From NCBI GenBank assembly GCA_003999685.1, contig CP021229.1, positions 62,001-126,000 on the forward strand: a stretch of 64,000 nt of DNA. Reading direction: 5' to 3'. This document shows, one piece after another, positions 57,775 through 64,000 of this stretch. Numbering within the stretch: the stretch's first letter is position 1; each line of letters opens with the position of its first letter. The translations under genes were made by a program, and so were the position numbers. Source of the DNA: Taiwanofungus camphoratus (lineage: Eukaryota; Basidiomycota; Agaricomycetes; Polyporales; Taiwanofungaceae). The notes below the pieces were generated by a model that saw only the letters and a list, made by a program, of their open reading frames with translations, had not been told where the DNA came from and did not search any database.

Positions 57775-57884
57775 GGCACCCACAATTAGCTTCTATCAGG
57801 ATATCGCCCGCTTCGCAGATCGGACGCGATAGGCTACAAGTTCCCACGGTCGCGCACACTGACTGAGGGCAGTCAGGATTTCAA

Positions 57885-57895
57885 TAAGGAGGAGG
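57885..57895 (+). promoter_or_regulatory. polypurine tract for plus-strand DNA synthesis
   Basis: AAGGAGGAGG-type purine run immediately before the TGAT start of the 3' LTR, the position required for plus-strand priming. Confidence 0.75.
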
Positions 57896-59502
57896 TGATG
57901 AGTCCCGTAGCCTCCTGGGCCCCGAATCGCGATTTTAGGAGCTTTCTAATCCCCCAACCGACCACTCTAAGACTCTCCTACAGCCTACGACAGGAGGGAT
58001 AGGTTCCTATAATATTCCTAACGCCCCCTCTTCTTCCTAAACCCTCCTAACTCCCTACGAAGTCTTGCGAAGTCACACGAGGTACTACGAGATTTCGAAT
58101 GCTAGACGCGAAGTCCCTAACTCCTGCTAAGTCCACTATCGGACACTGCCGGCCCTCCCATACTGTTCCATTGGATCTAGGTCCTATCTACTACGTCACT
58201 CATCCCGGGCTTAGCTAAGAAGTCTTAGCTAAGTCTCTCCTAGCTCTTGTGATTGCAGCTACCTCCGATAGGCTCCGAAACGGTCCGAAGTTCCGGAAGT
58301 TGGACTTAGGAAGCCTTGTGCACCCCCATGGGTCTCGATCCTATGCCATAAGGTCATCCTAGGACGTACCCATATGACCCTCCACCCATTTAGGACACCT
58401 CCTGCCCCGATTAGGCCAAGTCCCGCTGCTAAGGACTTCGTGCGCTCTTAGCCCACTAAGATAGGTGATCACGGCGCATGGCTGCTCTCGGATAGTCATC
58501 CCGCCCTCGTGAATGAAGTTTGTCACCTTTCTACCGTACGTAGTTCCCCTGTTTCAGTTCCTAATTAGTTCCTATCCCCCTCGTGTTCACTTCGGAGTCC
58601 ATGCGTTTTAGTACACATTTCGGACTCGTAAGGATCGCTTCGCGCAAGATTAGTTCACCTCACGCTCTCCTATTTAGTCAGAGGTAGTTTACTATGTAGA
58701 AGAGAGACCCCTCAGTGCACGCTTCTCTCTTTGGAATACCAGTTCCCCTGTAGCTCCGATCTCAGGAAAGCGCCGCGAGTACAACCTTAGGAACGGTCCT
58801 AAGGTCCCTAAGTCTCCACCCCAGCTTCATTTCAGTACCTTTGAACTACGTCTACGCTCGCGATATATCTACGAACCACGTCTACGCTTCCCGAACTACG
58901 CACTACGATCTACGAAAGTCGCCGTGACTTCGCACCCTTCGGCACCTCTTATAGCACCTATCCGGTGGGCCTCCGCCTTAGTTATACCCTTAGGCTCACG
59001 TTGCATTATCCCTACGTCCTACGAATAGCCCTACGACTCGCCCATAGCCTTAGTTACAGGCTATAGTACATCTCCCTACGCCCTCGAACTCTCCGACCTC
59101 TCCTACAGGTCTCCTACGCTAGCCAAACCTCGCCCACTTCGCTCTAACAAACTCCAAAACCTTACGCCCTTTAGCTAACTCTAACCAGAAGGACTTCGCA
59201 GCATCTACGAAGTCAGCTCGCGCAATTTAGCTAAAACTTCGAAGGACTTCGCAAAACCTCGAAGAACTTCGCATACTTCGGAGGGCCTCGCAAGGCCTTA
59301 GGGATAGTATAGCACTTAGGAACAAGATCCTGTTGTGCAGGACCCTTGACCCCTTACTCCCCTACTTACAAAAACAAGACATACAGGTTTCCCGGTATCA
59401 TACAGGTTGTAGCTCCTACCCTCACACCCTCACAGTTATCACACTACCCCCAGCCACGTTGCGGAGCACTCCCTAGGTACCAGGGTCCCCTAGGTCATAT
59501 CA
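57896..59502 (+). repeat. 3' LTR of the complete Ty3/gypsy element
   Basis: 1607 bp, same length as the 5' LTR and differing at one position that I noticed. Followed by the second CCGC target copy. Confidence 0.93.
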
Positions 59503-60691
59503 CCGCACTAAGGCGGTGCTGGGTGTTCGCCAGCTTAGTGGCCGCACGGGAGCATGCAGCATCCCACCACGACTTTGAACGTTTGGATGGACGTTTTACT
59601 GCCGAAAACTCCATCCATAATCGTTGGAGGTCTCGCTCAAGGCGGTCCCCCATTTGTTTGACGCCTTGAGCGCTGCTAAAATGTGTAGGGTAATCAGCGA
59701 ACAATTTCGCCGTTGCCGTCACAAATTGTTGAGCCGCATCACCAGTGCGAGGAATACCCCGCACCGGTTCTGGTTCAACCTCAATCGGCATCTCCCACTG
59801 CAGGACCGTGTGGTCGCTGTTGTGGCGATGTGACATGAGTACATGAAGGTCTTGGCCTTCATAGTACACTGGGTCGATCCACACCAAGTCAATGACTCCA
59901 GGCGTGAGAGCGATATTGTGGGAACGCCAAGTGACTGGACCGTCCTGGGCATTCAACAAAACCAGATTGAGTTCGGCTTGAGCCATCTCGATAAGGCGAT
60001 TGGAATCAGCGTAGTGCGGAGGCCGCACCCAAGATCCCGCAGCCCGTGCATCCCACAATGGGTGGCGAAGATTGAAATCCCCGCACATACACGCAATGGG
60101 TGGAAGCGCGTGGACACGTGTTTCCAAATATCGGACAGCATCAAAGGTGGTGCTGTCGTTGTATATGTTCAGGACATTAAAGTCTCCAGACGGAAGCTTG
60201 AGTGCTACCAAAAGGCAATCCTTATGGGAAACGCTGTGGGTGACAACTTGCGGAGAAGCCGAAGCCCACTGCTTGTTGACATAAACTGCAACCCGGAAAT
60301 CTTTTGATGCCCCGAGGCACTTGAACGAGGCATGGGCAGACGTATTCTCATACACCTCCCCATCCCGTGACTTAGCTGAGGCCACATCCTTAATGCGGCC
60401 CCAGAATATCTCCTGGACACAGACAATGTCGGCGTCCCTATGTCTCTCAAGTAGAATGCTCGTATTCTCCGCAGATTTCTGAACATTCGCACTTATGCAT
60501 GTGAGTACAGGCCTCATAGGCTCGTCTCTCTGATTGTCGCCATCAACTGTGGGGTGTTTGGGAGGGGTCCGCTTCCACCTCCATGGGGGAATCGGGCCGT
60601 TCATTATGTTGTGAGGCCGGCGGAGTTCCAAACGGTGGGGCCGAAGCACCGTTGGAAGAATCCGGTTCACACGTTGTTCCATCACTCCCAT
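59503..60691 (-). pseudogene. LINE ORF2, N-terminal APE endonuclease part
   Basis: Starts at a real ATG (60691). The endonuclease motifs are ISANVQKSAEN (catalytic Asn), DIVCVQEIFWG (Glu), MCGDFNLRHPLWD (Asp/Asn pair) and HNSDHTVLQWEM (SDH). It ends in NTQHRLSA at the LTR insertion and continues in frame at 47421. The overlap with ORF1 is about 150 bp. Confidence 0.9.
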
Positions 60692-61115
60692 AAAGGGTTG
60701 GTGGTATTAATCCCAATCCGGTGTGCCTTGCACTATCGGCGTGGGTAAAGGGCATGGAGACAGCAAGGCTGCCTCCAGCGCTAATGTGTTCGTTGCCCCC
60801 TCTCCCAGAGGGGATTGAGCAACTCCCACGTCTTTGTGAATCGTCTGGCACTATGTCCATCGATTCAAAAAGAGGACCTCTCGAGAGAGAGGAGCTCGAA
60901 GTGGAGCTCTCCCCATAATAGGGTGAGCTCAAAGGTGTGTCCAAAGGACGAGATCTCGAATGATCCGAGTCAGCTTGAGTGCGATGAGCAGGGCAGCCGC
61001 CATGCACCGACATCGCACTCAACGAGGTGGGTGCACCATCAGTCCTAAGACCAACAGCGGCTATAGGGGCACCAGTATGAGGGGAATTGGGAAGGGAACG
61101 ATGGGATTTAGACAT
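60543..61115 (-). CDS. LINE ORF1, 190 residues
   Basis: First ATG (61113-61115) lies about 53 bp from the LINE 5' end. The product starts MSKSHRSLPNSPHTG and is Ser/Pro/Gly-rich (TPLSSPYYGESSTSSSSLS). No zinc knuckle, RRM or coiled coil is visible, so the RNA-binding role usual for ORF1 is only inferred from position. It overlaps the start of ORF2 in another frame. Confidence 0.55.
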   Translation of the reverse strand: MSKSHRSLPNSPHTGAPIAAVGLRTDGAPTSLSAMSVHGGCPAHRTQADSDHSRSRPLDTPLSSPYYGESSTSSSSLSRGPLFESMDIVPDDSQRRGSCSIPSGRGGNEHISAGGSLAVSMPFTHADSARHTGLGLIPPTLYGSDGTTCEPDSSNGASAPPFGTPPASQHNERPDSPMEVEADPSQTPHS

Positions 61116-61183
61116 GCTGGGCACGAGCGCTAAATCGAGATGGTGGTGGTACTGGTTCAAGAAGCGGCGTTCAGCCTTCAGTT

Positions 61184-61727
61184 GAGACTCAAAACAGCTT
61201 GTAAACTCTAGTGGTGTCCTATAGAAGTAACAAATAAGACAATTGCAATGAAAACCACTATAATTTTTTGTCTTTTTGCAGGTGGCTTGGATGTTTTTTG
61301 AAGCCTGTTTGCAAACAGTTTTGCAAAGGCTTCCAGCTCCTTAATGACAATCCACAGATATGTTGAGAAAGCTGCTTGCTCATCTTGATCTATGGTCACA
61401 TTTCAGGTACCAAAGTCATGGCAGAGAGTAAGTCTGTATTGTTTAAGTGTGGCTTGTAAATTACTATATACGTAAGTTGGATCTTATGATTTATGCTGTT
61501 TTTCTCATTTCGCTAAGTGACCTGCACACATCACACTAAGTAGGTTGCTAACTCAATATTCAATTGCAAAAGCAGGTGTCACACCAGCTTAGGACGGACC
61601 TTAGGTCCTTAGTTCAGTCACAAATGTGTCACGCCCACACTTCAACTGAACTAAGGACTCTGTCCTGCGTCACACGGGCCCTTGAACTAGAAAAAATGTG
61701 GTTCAAGGGTGTCACACGTCACACCGG
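61184..61727. other. right arm of the DNA transposon, non-coding
   Basis: AT-rich near the LINE junction, then subterminal gtcacacg and gggcccttgaac motifs (61570-61730) that mirror those in the left arm at 41012-41100. No open frame of note. Confidence 0.6.
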
Positions 61728-61753
61728 CTGAACCTATGGTCGTGCCAGTACAG
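61728..61753 (-). repeat. right terminal inverted repeat
   Basis: Reverse complement of the left end, ending GTGCCAGTACAG before the direct repeat. Confidence 0.85.
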
Positions 61754-61769
61754 TACTAGAGAAGAACTA

Positions 61770-62174
61770 GTTTGTGCCCGCCGACCTTGTTCTGCTGCAC
61801 ACGTCCGATCAGTCGGGGAAGCACTGGCCAGCTAGACGGAGAAGGACATTGAAAAGTTCGTGTTGCTATCAAGTCAAGAAGATTCTCAGAGAGAAGGAAC
61901 TGCTTAATCTGTGGCCGAAACATACCGCAGACTGACTTCTAAACCGTAATGTGGCCCGGACGAAATAACGCTTATCAAGGACACTCAAGAGATGACGTTT
62001 ACCTGGCGCCTGTGCGATGGCTTATAAGTCACATGATCCTTGCTGTCTGCACGTCGACTGTACACCCAACAGCGTCGTGCGCAGGAGCACTCTCCCTGGG
62101 GAGCTACTACTACGGCGAATGGAGGCACACATTCCACATACACGCTACGCAGCTCCAGACCTTTCAGTATGCTT
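61770..62174. other. flank between the transposon nest and the membrane-protein gene
   Basis: No gene seen. A ctataagtca sequence near 62020 is probably coincidental. Confidence 0.4.
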
Positions 62175-62713
62175 CTACAGAAACCACCACACTGAATCCG
62201 CCTCGTTCTGTGTCATAGGCCCCATCTCGAACCGCAGCCGCCGCTCGGGCTTCTTCATCTGCACGAACGTCGACGACGGCACGGGCGTCGGCGGCGTCAC
62301 CCGCACCTCGACCCCCACATAGTCCCCACCGTCGGTCTCCAGCTTGAACAGGTGCGGCAGCGGAGGCGAAGCGATGACGTTCAACGTGGAGGCGGCGGGG
62401 CGTGTGTTCGCGCGGCCGACTGCGGGTCCCTGGCTGCTGAAGAGACTCTTCAGGGAACGGCGTCGTCTCCCGGGATCCTTCTCGTCGCCGTAGGGTGCCT
62501 TTTCCAGGTCGAGCTGATCGGGCGGGCTCCACGCCCGCGCGCGTGTCTTGCTGGCCTCGCGGCGGCGCCAGAGGACGGTGCAGGCCGCGGCGAGCATCGC
62601 CAGGAGGACGACAACGACGAGCACGAGGCTCGCTATCGCTGCTGACGGGGCCGTCGTCCGTCAGCCACCATCCGCGTCCAGAGAAAGACCCTCGTACCAG
62701 GAGTGAGTTCCAT
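62175..62713 (-). CDS. small single-pass membrane protein, unknown function
   Basis: Exon 1 is 16 nt (62698-62713); after a 56-bp intron, exon 2 runs 62175-62641. The product is 160 residues. The start MELTPAAIASLVLVVVVLLA leads straight into one hydrophobic helix (about residues 6-28), then a WRRREASKTRAR basic stop-transfer and a 130-residue tail with a Pro/Thr-rich beta-like part (GGDYVGVEVRVTPPTPVPSS). The topology is probably N-out, C-in (type III). Without the short exon the frame has no good ATG. No family is recognised. Confidence 0.65.
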
Positions 62714-63304
62714 TTTGTTTTCCGCTATCGTGAATATCTGGCTACGGGAAAAAAAAAAAGTGTGTGTGGACGTGAACGCTGAATGGCTGCTCGAAGAAAC
62801 GTGTGTCCATGGCTGACGAGCCGTCGCACACCTGGCGCGCATCCGAGGCTGACATTGCAATTCAGACTGAGCAGATCGCAAATGCTGTGCTTGACAATGG
62901 GCATCGTTACCCCTCGCAATCATATCATATTTCCCCTCATGTTTCTTGTCACAAGAAACTCATCAAGCCTCGACACGGGAGTAGACAGGTTCCGCAATCG
63001 CTCTGCACCACGGCATGCAGTACAGTTCTATGTATTTCGTCTAGGCCCGGGTCAGATCGATGATACATATGGGTCGATTGCATAGAAATGGGAGACCACA
63101 GTACGCATTATGAGATACGACGCTACAGCGGTAAAAAAATTATATATATAGAAGAATAGACGTATGGCAGCGGCGATCCGGGAAGGAGCACTGGGCAACA
63201 GCTAGTCGCTCCATCCATCCTCGGGGAGACACCGCCAACGCCAACGTCCGTCCAGGCCAGCCAACCCACCCACCCGCCCACACGCATCTGCACCGGGCGG
63301 CAGC
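62714..63304. other. intergenic, no gene seen
   Basis: Upstream region of the small membrane protein and 3' flank of the ammonium transporter. An A11 run near 62750 and a tatatatata patch near 63142 are the only landmarks. Confidence 0.4.
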
Positions 63305-63944
63305 CTAGCCGGCATGGTGGTCGCGCTTCTCGACGTCGCTCCCCTCGACGCTGCTGCTGCTCACCTCGCGCGCCTCGTGCACGGTGTGGCCGTGGACGTG
63401 CTTCGGCTCGCGCCCGCCGGCCGTCGCGGGGACGTCGCCGTGCGTGTGCATGTCGTCGCGGTAGTCGTGGTTCCCCGCGGCGGCGAGGTCGATGCCGACG
63501 TAGTCGTACGCGAACTCGCCCATCTCCGTGTCGTCGATCCCGAGGATCTCCTCTTCCTCCGAGGAGCGCAGCCGCAGGCCGGGGATGTAGTGCATGATCC
63601 AGAGGATGATGGTCTGCGGGCGTGAGCGGCAGTGTCAGTGTCAGTGTCAGTGTCAGTATGGAAAGGCGCGGGTGAACACACGGTCATGACGAAGGAGTAG
63701 CTCATGCCGGAGACCGAGTCGGCGAGCTGGTACCCGAGCTGGATGTAGTGGTGGTCCAGCCAGCCGCCGGGAATGACGGTGATCTTGTCAAAGTTGGCAA
63801 CGCTGGCCTGGGCGAACAAACCGGTGAGGACCTGGGGGAGGCAAAGAGGGGCGCAATCGTGAGATTTCGAAAAAGATGTGCTGGTGTGGATGAATTGGGG
63901 CTTACATTCCCGACGACACCGCCAATAGCGTGGGAAGCGAAGAT
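63305..63944 (-). CDS. Amt/Mep ammonium transporter, C-terminal part (truncated by window edge)
   Basis: Exons 63906-63944, 63682-63831 and 63305-63613 around introns of 74 and 68 bp. The spliced text IFASHAIGGVVGN-VLTGLFA is the conserved helix with the pore histidine. It is followed by GGWLDHHYIQLGYQLADSVS, SYSFVMT-TIILWIMHYIPG (last membrane helix) and the cytosolic tail LRSSEEEEILGIDDTEMGEF. The Glu/Asp-rich start of the tail and its acidic ELG-like GIDDTEMGE motif are typical of fungal Mep proteins. It imports ammonium at the plasma membrane. The rest of the gene lies beyond the right edge. Confidence 0.92.
63631..63657 (+). repeat. (GTCAGT)n microsatellite in an intron
   Basis: Four and a half GTCAGT units inside the last intron of the ammonium transporter gene. 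Confidence 0.85.
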
Positions 63945-64000
63945 CTAGGGCCCGGACGTCAATATGCAAGGTGGGGGAGGACTGCGCATGATCGACTTTT

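Larger units (their letters stand above)
47426..59502 (+). mobile_element. complete Ty3/gypsy LTR retrotransposon with an antisense gene
   Basis: 12,077 bp: 5' LTR, primer-binding site, gag-protease frame, RT-RNase H-integrase frame reached by a -1 shift, then a 2.1-kb region holding an antisense spliced gene, a polypurine tract and the 3' LTR. The target duplication is CCGC (47422-47425 and 59503-59506). The pol order RT-RNase H-integrase places it in Ty3/gypsy. I see no chromodomain after the GPY-like RYLGPVLV module. All frames are open and the two LTRs are nearly identical, so this is a recent and possibly active copy. Confidence 0.93.
41143..61168 (-). mobile_element. full-length LINE (APE-type, RNase H-bearing, Tad-like), split by LTR insertions
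   Basis: The LINE runs from its 5' end at 61168 to its TTTTA-rich tail at 41143. Flanking copies of GTTCAGCCTTCAGTT (41128-41142 and 61169-61183) are its target duplication, so the copy is not 5' truncated. With the LTR insertions taken out it is about 5.3 kb: 59503-61168, 44648-47421 and 41143-41996. It holds ORF1 (190 residues) and ORF2 (endonuclease, reverse transcriptase, RNase H, C-terminal Cys/His motif). The only lesion in ORF2 besides the insertions is a one-base frameshift near 46017. APE endonuclease plus RNase H plus a fungal host suggests the Tad1 clade, but clade placement needs a tree. Confidence 0.88.
40986..61753. mobile_element. non-autonomous DNA transposon with terminal inverted repeats, host of the nest
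   Basis: The left end CTGTACTGGCACGACCATAG plus six bases (40986-41011) is matched by its reverse complement at 61728-61753 with one mismatch in 26. A perfect 16-bp direct repeat TACTAGAGAAGAACTA lies outside each end (40970-40985 and 61754-61769). Removing the LINE leaves only about 0.73 kb of element with no transposase, so it is MITE-like. Subterminal parts carry repeated GTCACACG and (G)GGCCCTTGAAC motifs in inverted arrangement on both sides. A 16-bp target duplication is long for known TIR superfamilies, so I do not name one. Confidence 0.8.

Noticed and set aside
63631-63657. Possible CRISPR-like or regulatory direct repeat
   Set aside because: A simple hexamer microsatellite without spacers, in an intron.

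Overview
The window looks like nuclear DNA of a filamentous basidiomycete, most likely an Agaricomycete. The evidence is: genes dense with 49-76 bp GT-AG introns, a single fused ATP-citrate lyase, a UBL3-like prenylated ubiquitin-fold protein, and Tad-like LINE and Ty3/gypsy elements of a basidiomycete type. I identified nothing at strain or species level. Intron models were built by eye. Each multi-exon model below was checked for frame (exon lengths sum to a multiple of three) and for family motifs across the junctions.

Layout, left to right. 1-0.54 kb: the 3' end of a cytochrome P450 (+). 2.8-3.9 kb: a DUF1275 membrane protein (-). 4.7-8.9 kb: fused ATP-citrate lyase in ten exons (-). 8.9-13.1 kb: a long GC-rich stretch with no convincing gene and a 23-G run. 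13.1-14.5 kb: UBL3-like protein with a CAAX end (+). 16.7-19.0 kb: glucose-6-phosphate isomerase (+), tail to tail with COP9 signalosome subunit 3 (19.5-21.2 kb, -). 23.3-23.8 kb: a small Cys/His-rich protein (+). 25.3-26.9 kb: cystathionine gamma-lyase (+). 27.3-27.8 kb: an unrecognised, apparently frameshifted coding stretch. 28.5-29.8 kb: eIF3g (+). 30.4-30.9 kb: an intact orphan ORF (+). 34.3-35.2 kb: a WrbA-type quinone oxidoreductase (-). 37.2-38.1 kb and 39.9-40.8 kb: a duplicated two-exon gene of unknown function, with a decayed arrestin-like fragment between the copies. 62.2-62.7 kb: a small single-pass membrane protein (-). 63.3 kb to the right edge: the 3' end of an Amt/Mep ammonium transporter (-).

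41.0-61.8 kb is one nest of transposons. The outermost layer is a short non-autonomous DNA element with 26-bp terminal inverted repeats and a perfect 16-bp direct repeat on each side. Into it went a full-length LINE (minus strand, about 5.3 kb when re-joined, 15-bp target duplication, TTTTA tail). Its ORF2 carries APE endonuclease, reverse transcriptase, RNase H and a C-terminal Cys/His motif. Two sites in that LINE were hit by LTR elements, both at a GCGG/CCGC tetranucleotide. One site holds two solo LTRs from different families, separated by copies of GCGG. The other holds a complete Ty3/gypsy element whose 1607-bp LTRs are almost identical.

The most interesting object is inside that Ty3/gypsy element. 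Between pol and the 3' LTR, on the opposite strand, lies an intact three-exon gene for a 425-residue protein with a six-cysteine cluster resembling a fungal Zn2Cys6 domain. The same element joins its Gag-protease frame to its pol frame by a -1 shift, with a perfect G_GGT_TTT slippery heptamer directly in front of the Gag stop codon.

The host genes are housekeeping functions (acetyl-CoA supply, glycolysis, sulfur amino acids, translation initiation, protein turnover, ammonium uptake) and do not form an obvious pathway cluster.
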